From NCBI GenBank assembly GCA_000230955.3, contig CP007060.1, positions 1,240,001 through 1,304,000 on the forward strand: a DNA stretch of 64,000 nucleotides, in the 5' to 3' direction. The position numbers were made by a program, and so were the translations under genes. Position 1 is the first letter of the stretch, and each line of letters opens with the position of its first letter. The stretch comes from Halobacterium sp. DL1 (GTDB lineage Archaea > Halobacteriota > Halobacteria > Halobacteriales > Halobacteriaceae). Positions 25,964-34,058 of this stretch are shown piece by piece. The notes below the pieces were generated by a model. That model did no database searches. It was not told the DNA's origin and saw nothing but the letters and a program-made list of their open reading frames with translations.

Positions 25964-28221
25964 CGGTGGGTCACCTCCGAGAGCACGTCCCGGCTGGCGA
26001 GCTCGGCGCTCGCCGGCGAGTAGCCCCGTTCCTCGACCAGGAACGCGATGGCGTCCTCCTTCAGTTCGGCCGTTGCGGTGCCCTCCGGCGGGTCGTCCCA
26101 CTGTTCGGGGTCGAAGTCGGGGTGGACCCGCTCGACGTCGCTCCAGTCGTTGCCCGCGAGCACGTCGCGGAGCACGGGCACCGTCGTGAGGTCGACGTCC
26201 CGGGCGCGGAACTCCTCGTCGCGGTGTTCCCAAGCGTGGCGCGTCACTGCCGTCATCACGGTGTCCTCGCGGAACGAGCGGACGGCTTCACGTGGCTGGT
26301 TGCCCCGGTAGTCGGCGTCGTCGAACTTGCCGAGGGTCTCCGTCTCGAACAGCTTCATCGCCAGCGCGTCCGGCTGTTCGTCCTCGCCGCGGTCGTTCGT
26401 GACGGTGTCGTCGGTCGCCCACGCGTGAACGTGGTCGACGTAGCGCTCCACGTCCGCCGGGTCGGCGCCCTCCTCGGAGAGCAGCGCGTCGAGGACGTCG
26501 TCCTCCTGCTGGTCGTGGACGTAGTCCTTGACGGCGACGAGGCGGTCCTCGAACTCCGAGCGCTCGGCGTCGGAGAAGACGGGCGCGGCGTCCAGCCCCT
26601 CGACCATCCCGTCGAGGACGTCCCGGGGCGTGACCACGTGCTCGACCGGGAGGTCGGGGTGCGAGCGGTCGGCGTCGGCGTGAAGCCGGTCGGCGAGCAC
26701 GTCCCTCGTGTACGTCACGGGAATGCCGTTGCCGCCGTCCGCGTCGCCGTCGAAGTCGAACTCGTCGGCGTCACGGCGGTCCTCTCCGGAGCCGACGTAG
26801 CCCCGGTCGTACAGCTGTGCCTTCTCGACGAGGTCGAGGCTCTCGGGGAGACTGTTCGCGTCGAGGCGGGTCACGACGCTGTACAGCGCCGCGGCCTCGA
26901 TAGCGTGGGGCGCTAGTTCGCGCTGCTGGATGCCCTCGCGGTCCCGGATGGAGATGGTGATGGGTTCGCGCACGCGCTCGGCGACGACGTCGTGGTCCGT
27001 CTCCGTCCACACCGCCGTCTCGCTGGTGAGCTCCCGGCGCAGCAGCTGGGCCTCGAGGCTCACACTCGTGAGGTAGCCGAACTCGTGTTTCGACAGCCGG
27101 CGCTTGAGCGCCTTCAGCGGGTCGAACCCCTGTCGGTCGTCGTGCTTGTTCAACTGGGCCTCGAGGTCCAGGTTCGAGATGACGACGAGCTGCGTGTCGA
27201 GGTCCATCCCGATTCCCTTGTCGAGTTTCACGCGGCGCTCGTCGGGGACGTTCAGCAGCTTCTGGAGCAGGTCGGCGTGCTGGCTGGCGTCCTCGACGAC
27301 CGTCAGACAGCCGTTGCCCTGGGAGAGCACGCCGTCGTAGCTGAACGCCTGCGGGTTCTTCCGCCCCTTCGAGTCCATTTGGGCGAGCAGGGGCGCCATC
27401 CAGGAGCCCGCCAGTCGCTCCTTCGGGCTGCCTGCGTCCTCGGAGTGGAGCACGCCGATGCCCTTCCCGCGGTCGACGACGTAGTTCTTCACGCGCAGGT
27501 GTTTCGGGTCGGTCACCGCCTCGAAGAGGTCGGTGCGGCCCTCGCGCCGGTAGGCCTCCTCGAGGAACTCGTAGGCCTCCCGGCAGAACGGATCGAGGTC
27601 GGCGTCCGCGCGGAGTTTGTCGGTGTCGTCGCGGCCGCGGTTCAGTTCCGCGAGCAGTTCCTTGCGGACGTCGGGCGGGAACACCGAGAGGGGGCCGGAC
27701 TGCACCGGGCTCTCGTACCAGTCGTCCTCGCGGTCCAGTCGCTCGTCGCCGTAGGTCAGCCCCGGCGACTCCTCGGCGCCCGCGATGTTCCACTCGACGG
27801 TGTAGCGCCGGCCCTCGGGGGTCTTCGAGAACTCCCGGAGGCCGTTGACGAGACAGCGCTTCAGCTCGGACTTGCCGGTCGCGGTCGGCCCCGCGAACCA
27901 GAGGATGGTCTCGGCCTTCCCTCGGCCCGCGGCCACCGCTCGCAGGTCGTCGACGAACGCGTTCAGCGTCGCCGTGTTCCCCAGGACGGCGTGTTCGCCG
28001 TCGTTGTGCGGGTCGTCGAAGAAGCGGTAGCGCTGCCGCTGTTCGCCGCCCTCGACGACGGGACGGGCGCCCTCGGACTCGATGGCGGCGAGCACGTAGC
28101 GGCTGGCGTGGGCCGCGGCGAGCGGGTGCTCGAAGACGTGGTCGACGTACTCCTCGAGGGACATCGGGTCGTCGTAGGTGTCCCTGAGCGCCCGGTTCGC
28201 CCGGTCGACGTAGTCGGTCAC
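25954..28221 (-). CDS. Second PrkA-like AAA+ protein kinase
   Basis: A 755-residue protein beginning at GTG 28221, whose bases overlap the TGA of the upstream prkA (GTGA). Walker A is GPTATGKS at residues 111-118. Sensor-type motifs follow ('[18 protein letters not shown]', '[17 protein letters not shown]'). The C-terminal half matches the PrkA kinase-like region poorly and is long and acidic. Compared with canonical PrkA the N-terminal PrkA-AAA part is divergent, so this may be a partner that forms hetero-oligomers with the first PrkA. It overlaps the DUF444 gene by 10 bases. Paired prkA genes are known from other haloarchaea; what each contributes is not settled. Confidence 0.88.
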   Translation of the reverse strand: MTDYVDRANRALRDTYDDPMSLEEYVDHVFEHPLAAAHASRYVLAAIESEGARPVVEGGEQRQRYRFFDDPHNDGEHAVLGNTATLNAFVDDLRAVAAGRGKAETILWFAGPTATGKSELKRCLVNGLREFSKTPEGRRYTVEWNIAGAEESPGLTYGDERLDREDDWYESPVQSGPLSVFPPDVRKELLAELNRGRDDTDKLRADADLDPFCREAYEFLEEAYRREGRTDLFEAVTDPKHLRVKNYVVDRGKGIGVLHSEDAGSPKERLAGSWMAPLLAQMDSKGRKNPQAFSYDGVLSQGNGCLTVVEDASQHADLLQKLLNVPDERRVKLDKGIGMDLDTQLVVISNLDLEAQLNKHDDRQGFDPLKALKRRLSKHEFGYLTSVSLEAQLLRRELTSETAVWTETDHDVVAERVREPITISIRDREGIQQRELAPHAIEAAALYSVVTRLDANSLPESLDLVEKAQLYDRGYVGSGEDRRDADEFDFDGDADGGNGIPVTYTRDVLADRLHADADRSHPDLPVEHVVTPRDVLDGMVEGLDAAPVFSDAERSEFEDRLVAVKDYVHDQQEDDVLDALLSEEGADPADVERYVDHVHAWATDDTVTNDRGEDEQPDALAMKLFETETLGKFDDADYRGNQPREAVRSFREDTVMTAVTRHAWEHRDEEFRARDVDLTTVPVLRDVLAGNDWSDVERVHPDFDPEQWDDPPEGTATAELKEDAIAFLVEERGYSPASAELASRDVLSEVTHRWA

Positions 28222-30275
28222 GACTCTAGTTCCGCCTTGGCGACCTCGGCGCCCGCGAACTCCAGCACCTCACGCGCTCCGGCCTCCGAGTAGCCGCGGT
28301 CGACGAGCGCGGCCACCCAGTCGTTGCCGTCGCCGTCGTCGTCGAACTCCGCGTTCGAGACGAGCGCCGAGAAGTTGATGTTGTGCTTCTTGTCCTCCCA
28401 GAGCTTGCGCTCGAGCGCGCGGCGCAGGCGGTCGTTGTCCTGGGGGTCGAACGGCTCGCCCTCACGGGCGCGGCGGCTGACCCAGTTCGAGACCTCCTGG
28501 CGGAAGTCGTCCTTGCGGTCCTCGGGCACGCCGAGTTGCTCCTCGACGGCGCGCAGGAACGTCTCGTCGGGCTCCTGCTCGCGGCCCGTGAGTTCGTCCG
28601 CGACGGTGTCGTCGTCGATGTACGCCATCACGTGGTCCATGTACTTCTCGCCCTGGCTCTGGATCTCGTCCAGGTCGTAGGCGAGGGCGTGGCGCACGTC
28701 CTCGATGGCGCGCTCCCGGTACTCCTCGCGGACGAGTTCGAGGAGGCGCTGGTAGCCCTCGACCTTGTCCTCCGGGATGGAGCCGTGCTGGCCGACGTTG
28801 TCCTCCAGCCGGTTGAACACCGTGAGCGGCGAGAGGAACCCGCGCTCGCGGTCCATCGACTGCATGATGGCGGCCGCTATCTCGTCGCCGACGAACCGCG
28901 GGCTGACGCCGCTCATGCCCTCGCGTTCGCCGGAGCTGGCGGCCTCCTCACGGAGCTTCTCGGGGTCGACGTCGTCGACCTCGTCGAGTTCGCCGTTGTA
29001 CGCCTTCGCCTTCTCGAGGAGGCCGACCCGGTCGTTGTCGGGCTCCTTGACGCGGGTGAGCACGCCGAACAGCCCCGCCATGTCGAGGGTGTGGGGTTCG
29101 ACGTGGATGTCGGGCACGTCGGCGTTCGACAGCAGCTTGTCGTAGATGAGGGCCTCCTCCTCGTACTCGAGGACGTACGGGAAGTCGACGCGCTTCGTGC
29201 GGTCGTTGAACGCCTCCATCTTCTCGTCGGCGCGCTTGTCCCGGTACTCGGGCATGTTCGTGCGGCCGACGATGACCTGGTCGATGTCGATCCGGGGGTT
29301 GTTCTTCGGCTTGATGGTCTGCTCCTGGGTGGCGTGCAGGAAGTCGTAGAGGAACTCCCGCTGGAGTTTGAGCAGCTCCTCCCCGGAGAAGATGCCCCGG
29401 TTGGCGTTGCAGAACGCGCCCGCGTAGTCGAAGGCCCGCGGGTCGCTCTCGCCGTACACCGCGAGCTTCGAGTAGTTCACGTCTCCGGTCAGCTCGGTCT
29501 CGTCCTGGTTCTTCTTGTCCTTGGGCTCGAAGGTCTCGATGCAGTCCCTGCGGTTCTCGCTGGCGACGAGGCGGACGACCTCGACGTGGTTGTCGAGGAC
29601 GGCCTCCAGGTCGTCGTCGTAGTGGGCCAGGAGTTCGTCCATGTAGAACTCGCTGGCCGGGTCGAGGGCCTGCTCGTTGCGCAGCGAGTAGGGGGCGTCG
29701 AGGCGCTCGTTGAGGTCCTCGATGATCTGCTGGCGCTGCTCGTTCGGGAGCAACACCAGCGGGTCCTGGTGCATCGGGGAGGTGACGGTGTCGTCGTTGG
29801 GGTCCTGGTCGTCGATGACCGAACAGAGGTTCGTCCACCGGAACGTGTACAGCCGCCCCTCCTCCTTGGAGGTGTAGTCCTCGTAGTAGCGTCGCACCTG
29901 CCGGTCGACGTCGGACTTGCCGGAGCCGACGGGACCGAGCAGGAGGATGATGCGCTTCTCCGGTCCGAGGCCACGAGCGCCGCTCTTGACCTTGTTCACG
30001 AACTCGTGGATGGACTCGTGGACTTCGCGCCCGAAGAACGTGTTCGCACCCTCGCCAAGTGGGTCCTCGGATGCCAGTTTGTACTCGACGACCCCGTCCT
30101 CCGTGTTCGACCCGTAGTAGTCGAACATGTCCGCAAGCCGCTGGTGGGCGTTCCGGGCGATGGAGGGGTCGTCGTACAGGGTTTCCAGATACCAGTCGTA
30201 GCTCCGAGCGTCGCGGAGGTCTGACGGGACTGATGCCTTGTACTGTTCGCTGAGGCGTTCGAGGGTTTCCGTCAT
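28218..30275 (-). CDS. prkA: PrkA family serine protein kinase (AAA+)
   Basis: A 685-residue protein, near the usual 630-690. Walker A is LLGPVGSGKSD (Gly114 to Lys120), followed by 'YDWYLETLYDDPSIARNAHQRL' style PrkA N-terminal segments before it. The family signature 'NANRGIFSGEELLK' is present with 'FLHATQEQTIKP' and 'VIVGRTNMPEYRDK'. A C-terminal kinase-like region lies beyond about residue 400. PrkA/YeaG proteins are cytosolic, linked to stress and to sporulation in Bacillus, and have been described as kinases or as AAA+ proteases. It is the first gene of a four-gene overlapping operon. Its 5' region carries palindromes (30360-30430). Confidence 0.93.
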   Translation of the reverse strand: MTETLERLSEQYKASVPSDLRDARSYDWYLETLYDDPSIARNAHQRLADMFDYYGSNTEDGVVEYKLASEDPLGEGANTFFGREVHESIHEFVNKVKSGARGLGPEKRIILLLGPVGSGKSDVDRQVRRYYEDYTSKEEGRLYTFRWTNLCSVIDDQDPNDDTVTSPMHQDPLVLLPNEQRQQIIEDLNERLDAPYSLRNEQALDPASEFYMDELLAHYDDDLEAVLDNHVEVVRLVASENRRDCIETFEPKDKKNQDETELTGDVNYSKLAVYGESDPRAFDYAGAFCNANRGIFSGEELLKLQREFLYDFLHATQEQTIKPKNNPRIDIDQVIVGRTNMPEYRDKRADEKMEAFNDRTKRVDFPYVLEYEEEALIYDKLLSNADVPDIHVEPHTLDMAGLFGVLTRVKEPDNDRVGLLEKAKAYNGELDEVDDVDPEKLREEAASSGEREGMSGVSPRFVGDEIAAAIMQSMDRERGFLSPLTVFNRLEDNVGQHGSIPEDKVEGYQRLLELVREEYRERAIEDVRHALAYDLDEIQSQGEKYMDHVMAYIDDDTVADELTGREQEPDETFLRAVEEQLGVPEDRKDDFRQEVSNWVSRRAREGEPFDPQDNDRLRRALERKLWEDKKHNINFSALVSNAEFDDDGDGNDWVAALVDRGYSEAGAREVLEFAGAEVAKAELES

Positions 30276-30359
30276 GTTGGGTGTGGGTGTGACCTGGTGT
30301 CGTTACCCGGGGGTGCTACCAAGTCGTCTCTCACGGGGCGACAGGACGGGCGACCGCCG

Positions 30360-30430
30360 GGTGTAACACCGGCACTACTATTGTATTGGGGTGTGCTAAC
30401 GTATAGGTTTGTCGCGGGGTGTCACACCCC
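30360..30430 (-). promoter_or_regulatory. Operator-like palindromes upstream of the PrkA operon
   Basis: Two odd-length palindromes share a core: GGTGT-A-ACACC (30360-30370) and GGGGTGT-C-ACACCCC (30416-30430). Their centres are 58 bases apart. A half site GGGGTGT lies between them at 30388-30394, and GGTGTG-type sequences recur closer to the start codon. TATA-like ACCTATACG (minus strand, about 30402-30410) and AATACAATA (about 30379-30387) lie between the palindromes. Inference: sites for a dimeric regulator of the prkA operon. Confidence 0.55.
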
Positions 30431-30557
30431 TGTTCACATCACCAGATGGCGCGCAGTCGGGATACGCTGGAGAACGCACTCACGAGCTCCCGCTTCGCAG
30501 TTCTGTGTCGGCCTACCACTGCCGCGCCAACTGTAATTCAGGTAAACCAGACCGGCA

Positions 30558-30833
30558 CTATATAGTGTCGTCGGGGTCGTAGTTCTCGGCCGTCTCCGTC
30601 GCCGCGCTCGCGTACCGCTTGATATCGTCCGGTTCAGTGACGTCACCGAGCTTTCCCGGTTCGACGTCGATGGCCGCTCTGGTGGGCCTGTCGTCGTCGA
30701 AACTCGTGAGCGCGCGCTCCTTCCGGAGGTACCGCTCGCCGTCCGTGGTTGCGTACTCGAGGATGATGAGGTTCTGCTCGTCGTCCGAGTACGTCCGTTC
30801 GGCCAGCCAGACCCGCACCGTCGAGTCGGTCAT
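30558..30833 (-). CDS. Small uncharacterised haloarchaeal protein
   Basis: A 91-residue soluble acidic protein starting at ATG 30833 (MTDSTVRVWLAERTY); a start seven codons upstream is possible. The core 'DEQNLIILEYATTDGERYLRKERAL' looks like two or three antiparallel strands, followed by an acidic tail. No family recognised. It is separated from prkA by about 280 bases that contain the PrkA promoter, so it is probably transcribed separately. Confidence 0.6.
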   Translation of the reverse strand: MTDSTVRVWLAERTYSDDEQNLIILEYATTDGERYLRKERALTSFDDDRPTRAAIDVEPGKLGDVTEPDDIKRYASAATETAENYDPDDTI

Positions 30834-30916
30834 ACCCACCCGTTCGTCCTCCACGTGGAAATATCCGCCCGCGCACCGACAGAACCCTTTTCCCGGCCTG
30901 CAGTCTAGGGCCGGCG

Positions 30917-31300
30917 ATGGCAGACTCGCTGGCCGCCCAGCTCGAAGGGGACCTCGCCTGCGAGAACCTCCTCGGCTGCCTCCACGGCCTCTCGGACCTC
31001 GACCGCGAGTGCTTCCAGGCGCTCGTCGAGAGCGACGACCCGCTGACCGTCGACGAACTCACCGAGCGCGTCGACCGCGAGCGCTCGACGGCCTACCGCT
31101 CGGTCCACCGCCTCGTGGACGCCGGCGTCGTGCGCAAGCGCCAGCGCAACTCGGACCAGGGCGGCTACTACCACGTCTACCGCCCCGCGGACCCGGACAT
31201 CGTGGCCGACGACATGCAGCGCCGCCTGAACGACTGGTACGCGAAGATGAGCGGACTCATCGCGGAGTTCCGCACTGAGTACGGCGACGAGGACGCGTAG
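30917..31300 (+). CDS. TrmB-like winged-helix transcriptional regulator
   Basis: A 127-residue protein. The helix-turn-helix is 'LTVDELTERVDRERSTAYRSVHRLVDAGVVRKRQ' at residues about 38-72, followed by a wing 'GGYYHVYRP' and a C-terminal amphipathic helix (DDMQRRLNDWYAKMSGLIAEF) suited to dimerisation. Haloarchaeal proteins of this size and shape are usually annotated as TrmB-type or helix-turn-helix regulators. The ligand domain of full TrmB is absent. Target unknown; it heads a run of small regulators. Confidence 0.8.
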   Translation: MADSLAAQLEGDLACENLLGCLHGLSDLDRECFQALVESDDPLTVDELTERVDRERSTAYRSVHRLVDAGVVRKRQRNSDQGGYYHVYRPADPDIVADDMQRRLNDWYAKMSGLIAEFRTEYGDEDA

Positions 31301-31328
31301 GTTTCTCGGGTAGGGTCGTCCGAATTGG

Positions 31329-31340
31329 CTGTCTGGACAG
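31329..31340 (+). promoter_or_regulatory. Palindrome CTGTC-N2-GACAG before a small repressor-like gene
   Basis: CTGTCTGGACAG (31329-31340) is a near-perfect 12-base palindrome, 36 bases before the ATG at 31376. A TATA-like TGTTATG follows at 31344-31350. The position upstream of or at the BRE fits an operator for the winged-helix protein encoded directly behind it. Confidence 0.35.
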
Positions 31341-31375
31341 TACTGTTATGTGGTAGCGTGACGCACACTACTGGC

Positions 31376-31630
31376 ATGAACGGTGCGTCGTCCCGCCAGC
31401 CAACCTGGAGCCGTCCTGCCGACCGCGACATCATCGAGTTCCTCGACGAACGCGGCGCGGAGTATCCCGCCATCGTCGCCAACCGCATCGGGATGCACGC
31501 ACCCTACGTCGAGACCCGCTGCGCGGAACTGGCAGAACGCGGACTCCTCGAAGCGGTCTCCGGCGAGGTGGTCTACCGGCTCACCGACGCCGGCGAGCGG
31601 GCCTGCGAGAGCGGCGTCCTGTCCGAGTGA
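31376..31630 (+). CDS. Small winged-helix protein, phage PhiH1 repressor-like
   Basis: An 84-residue protein starting at ATG 31376. The whole chain is a winged helix: 'PADRDIIEFLDERGAEYPAIVANRIGMHAPYVETRCAELAERGLLEAVSGEVVYRLTDAGE'. This pattern matches the small haloarchaeal regulators named after the PhiH1 virus repressor. Such proteins are common on chromosomes and need not mean a provirus; no other viral gene is seen here. Its upstream palindrome suggests autoregulation. Confidence 0.75.
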   Translation: MNGASSRQPTWSRPADRDIIEFLDERGAEYPAIVANRIGMHAPYVETRCAELAERGLLEAVSGEVVYRLTDAGERACESGVLSE

Positions 31631-31665
31631 ACGACGCTTTACGTTTTCGACCCAAACACCGACCC

Positions 31666-32382
31666 ATGAACCACGAGTCCTACCTCCGGGCCGTGGGGTT
31701 GCCGGAGTTCGCCGACGTCCCCTCGGACTCGCCCAAGCGCGGCGCGTCGCTCGTCGCCCGGCCCCCGCACGCCACGGTCACGGCCGACACCGTCGAAGAG
31801 CGCTACGTCTACCCAGTCCCCGAACTCGGTCCCGACGGAGCCTGCGGCGTCGGCCTCGCCGACGACCCGTACAACCTCGCACCCATCTGCGGACTGGAGT
31901 ACGACCCCGAGCGGCTACGCGACCACCCGAACACCGCGCGCCTGGTCGCCCTCCAGGAGACCGTCGACCACCTCGCCGAGGAGACGGACGCCGACTGGCT
32001 CGGCGTCTACCGGCGCGCCACGAACGCCGACGGGGAGGGGGTGCTCGTCAAGGAAGCATACGTCGGTGAGCCGTCCCGCGCGGAGTTCCCGCTCACTGAG
32101 TCGTTCGCCGAGCGCTCGAACAACTCGTCGGTCGGTCTGAGCGGCGAGGCGGTGCTCGTCGAGGACGTCGCGGAGCACGACGGCCCGTACTACGAGTGCG
32201 ACGACAGCGTGCGCAGCGAGTTCTGCTGTCCCATCCTGGCCGGCGATTCTGTCGTCGGCATCATCGACGCGGAGGCCCACGAACCCGATTTCTTCACCGA
32301 GCAGCGCGTGCTCACCATCGCGGGCACCTGCGCAGCGCTCGCCGATTCGGACCTCCTCACGCCACCGCGCGTCGAGGCCTGA
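31666..32382 (+). CDS. GAF domain protein
   Basis: A 238-residue protein starting at ATG 31666. Residues about 75-235 form a GAF domain: 'DADWLGVYRRATNADGEGVLVKEAYVGEPSRAEFPL', then 'SEFCCPILAGDSVVGIIDAEAHEPDFFTEQRVLTIAGTCAAL'. The last segment is like that of small YebR-type GAF proteins, whose fRMsr activity depends on conserved cysteines. Here only the CC in 'EFCCPI' is seen, so enzyme function is uncertain. It follows the PhiH1-like gene by 35 bases. A cytosolic sensor is the safer reading. Confidence 0.75.
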   Translation: MNHESYLRAVGLPEFADVPSDSPKRGASLVARPPHATVTADTVEERYVYPVPELGPDGACGVGLADDPYNLAPICGLEYDPERLRDHPNTARLVALQETVDHLAEETDADWLGVYRRATNADGEGVLVKEAYVGEPSRAEFPLTESFAERSNNSSVGLSGEAVLVEDVAEHDGPYYECDDSVRSEFCCPILAGDSVVGIIDAEAHEPDFFTEQRVLTIAGTCAALADSDLLTPPRVEA

Positions 32383-32517
32383 GGAACCCGGCACACCTCC
32401 GAGAGTAGCGTCAGAGACTGGCGCTCGAACCCATTCTACTGTGGCGTTGCTGAGAAACTGACGACGGAGCGCAATTAGCGCACTCACTCCGCCCACGAGC
32501 GCTAAAGCTGCCACAAG

Positions 32518-32525
32518 ATTTAATA
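32518..32525 (+). promoter_or_regulatory. TATA box of the PadR-type regulator gene
   Basis: ATTTAATA lies 30 bases before the ATG at 32555, giving a leaderless or nearly leaderless transcript. Upstream, GCGC-AATTA-GCGC (32469-32472 and 32478-32481) is a short inverted repeat that may be a control site. Confidence 0.5.
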
Positions 32526-32554
32526 CAGGTGCCTTCGTCCGTGAAAAACGAACC

Positions 32555-32860
32555 ATGGACGACCTCACCGGCTTCCAGCGCGACCTCCTCGTCGTCGCCG
32601 CTGGGCTCGAGGAACCGAACGGCCTCGACATCAAGAGCGAACTGGAGCAGTACTACACCTCGGAGATCAACCACGGGCGCCTCTACCCGAACCTCAACAC
32701 GGTCGTCGAGAAGGGCCTCGTCGAGAAGGGCCAGAAGGACGAGCGCACGAACCAGTACGTCGTCACCGACCGCGGGGAACGGGAACTCGACGCCCGTCGC
32801 GACTGGGAGGACGACTACGTCGAGGCCGCCGACGACGAACAGACGGTCGCCGCGGACTGA
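32555..32860 (+). CDS. PadR family transcriptional regulator
   Basis: A 101-residue winged-helix protein with the PadR pattern: 'FQRDLLVVAAGLEEPNGLDIKSELEQYY', 'INHGRLYPNLNTVVEKGLVEKGQKDERTNQYVVTDRGEREL'. It is the short PadR form without a large C-terminal domain, which is the usual haloarchaeal type. PadR proteins usually repress stress or multidrug genes and themselves. No transporter gene adjoins it. Confidence 0.88.
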   Translation: MDDLTGFQRDLLVVAAGLEEPNGLDIKSELEQYYTSEINHGRLYPNLNTVVEKGLVEKGQKDERTNQYVVTDRGERELDARRDWEDDYVEAADDEQTVAAD

Positions 32861-32921
32861 GGCGGTTCCCTTCGCCGACAACGACGGAAGATTAACCACG
32901 CCCCTCCGCTAACGAGGAGGT

Positions 32922-33353
32922 ATGCACGCCGACTCGCTCGCCCGCCACATTCGTTCGCTCGACGTCGGCACGCTCCGCGCCATCATCCGCTACGATGGTG
33001 ACGAGTACGACATCGACTACAAGGCAGACCCCCTCGAGGAGCAGTTCACCGAGACCGAGTTCGAGGAAGTCGCGAAACACCTCGTGCTCAAGGGGTTCGA
33101 CGACGGCGTCGAACAGCCGGAGTTCGCGCGGTTCGGTCACCTCGACGCGACTGTGCGGTGGTTCCAGCAGGTCGTCGTCTGTCAGGTCCCCTTCGACGAC
33201 TGGTCGGGCATCCTCGTCAGCTTCGAACGCGAGAGCATAACCGACACCGGCCGCCTCATCGACGAGATTCTCGACTTCGTCGACGAGGAGGTCCATGAGG
33301 ACCTCGAGTCCGAGGACCTCGCCGACGACCTCGCCGACGAGTTCACTAAGTAG
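32922..33353 (+). CDS. Uncharacterised haloarchaeal protein
   Basis: A 143-residue soluble protein, very acidic toward the C-terminus (ESEDLADDLADEF). The N-terminal 115 residues look alpha/beta ('TLRAIIRYDGDEYDIDYKAD', 'ATVRWFQQVVVCQVPFDDWSGILVSFER'). I know proteins of this form only as conserved haloarchaeal hypotheticals. It lies next to, and is convergent with, a KaiC-like ATPase gene, 10 bases apart at the stops, and such neighbours recur in haloarchaeal signalling clusters. Function unknown. Confidence 0.65.
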   Translation: MHADSLARHIRSLDVGTLRAIIRYDGDEYDIDYKADPLEEQFTETEFEEVAKHLVLKGFDDGVEQPEFARFGHLDATVRWFQQVVVCQVPFDDWSGILVSFERESITDTGRLIDEILDFVDEEVHEDLESEDLADDLADEFTK

Positions 33354-33363
33354 CGAACGGCAC

Positions 33364-34005
33364 TCAGTAGGGCACCCACTCGGTGCGGCCGTGCCCGAGA
33401 CCGACGACGCGGAGTTCGTTCCCGTCGTCGGTCGTCCGCGTCTGAATCATCCCGTCGTACAGCGGGGCGAGCACGTCGAAGGCCTCCTTGCTGCTCGTGT
33501 CCAGCACACCGAGTCCGAGCCAGCCGAGGCGCTCGACGTGTCCCGCGAACACGTGGAGGAACCGGTAGACACGTCGCGTGTCCGCGTACATCAGCATCGT
33601 CGAGACGGTAGAGACGTTCATCCGGGCCTGCTCGCAGTTTCCCTCGAGGGACTGGAAGATGCCACCGAGGCGGATGCCGATGTCCGTGATGTCCCCGGGC
33701 GAACCCACGTACTTCACGAGGTCCTGGTCGCGGGTCGACTCGCCGCGCTGGCGGGTGACGCAGTCGACGATGCCGCCGCGGTTCTGCTTGACCGCCGTCC
33801 AGACGTTCGGCGCGCGCTGGCGAATCGTCTTCGTGCTGTCGCGGGTGCCGACCACGATGCCGCCCTCGCCGCGCTCGCAGCCCTCGTCGACGAGGGAGAG
33901 CGCGAACTCGCGTTTGCCCGTCAGCGGTGGCCCCGCCACGAGCAGGTTCGTCCCCGCGTCGATATTGTCGACGGGGAGTCGGTCGGAGACGTCGAAACTC
34001 GCCAT
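33364..34005 (-). CDS. KaiC/RecA-like ATPase-fold protein
   Basis: A 213-residue protein with a P-loop variant 'VAGPPLTGKREFAL' (Gly25 to Lys31), then 'VVGTRDSTKTIRQRAP' and 'RVYRFLHVFAGHVERLGWLGLGVLD', a half KaiC-like fold. The Walker B acidic residue is not clear. Haloarchaeal proteins of this family (often called HTR-like) accompany signal transducers and regulators. It probably binds nucleotide; no catalysis is established. Start ATG 34005, with the gene transcribed toward its convergent neighbour. Confidence 0.75.
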   Translation of the reverse strand: MASFDVSDRLPVDNIDAGTNLLVAGPPLTGKREFALSLVDEGCERGEGGIVVGTRDSTKTIRQRAPNVWTAVKQNRGGIVDCVTRQRGESTRDQDLVKYVGSPGDITDIGIRLGGIFQSLEGNCEQARMNVSTVSTMLMYADTRRVYRFLHVFAGHVERLGWLGLGVLDTSSKEAFDVLAPLYDGMIQTRTTDDGNELRVVGLGHGRTEWVPY

Positions 34006-34058
34006 TTACTATCCAAAGTACTCCGCGGACCGCGTAAAGTGTTTGTTGCTCCCGACTG

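Noticed and set aside
22753-30224. Several 400-650 codon plus-strand frames opposite the PrkA operon
   Set aside because: Shadow frames caused by high GC and few stops. They show Val/Leu/Arg-biased composition without domains, while the minus strand encodes complete PrkA, DUF444 and SpoVR proteins.
31376-31630. Provirus suggested by the PhiH1-repressor-like gene
   Set aside because: No integrase, capsid, terminase or att-like repeat nearby; such repressor-like genes are common on haloarchaeal chromosomes.
32400-32510. Possible insertion-sequence remnant with GTTGCTGAGAAACTG-like sequence
   Set aside because: It feels similar to haloarchaeal IS ends, but there are no terminal inverted repeats, target duplications or transposase fragments here.
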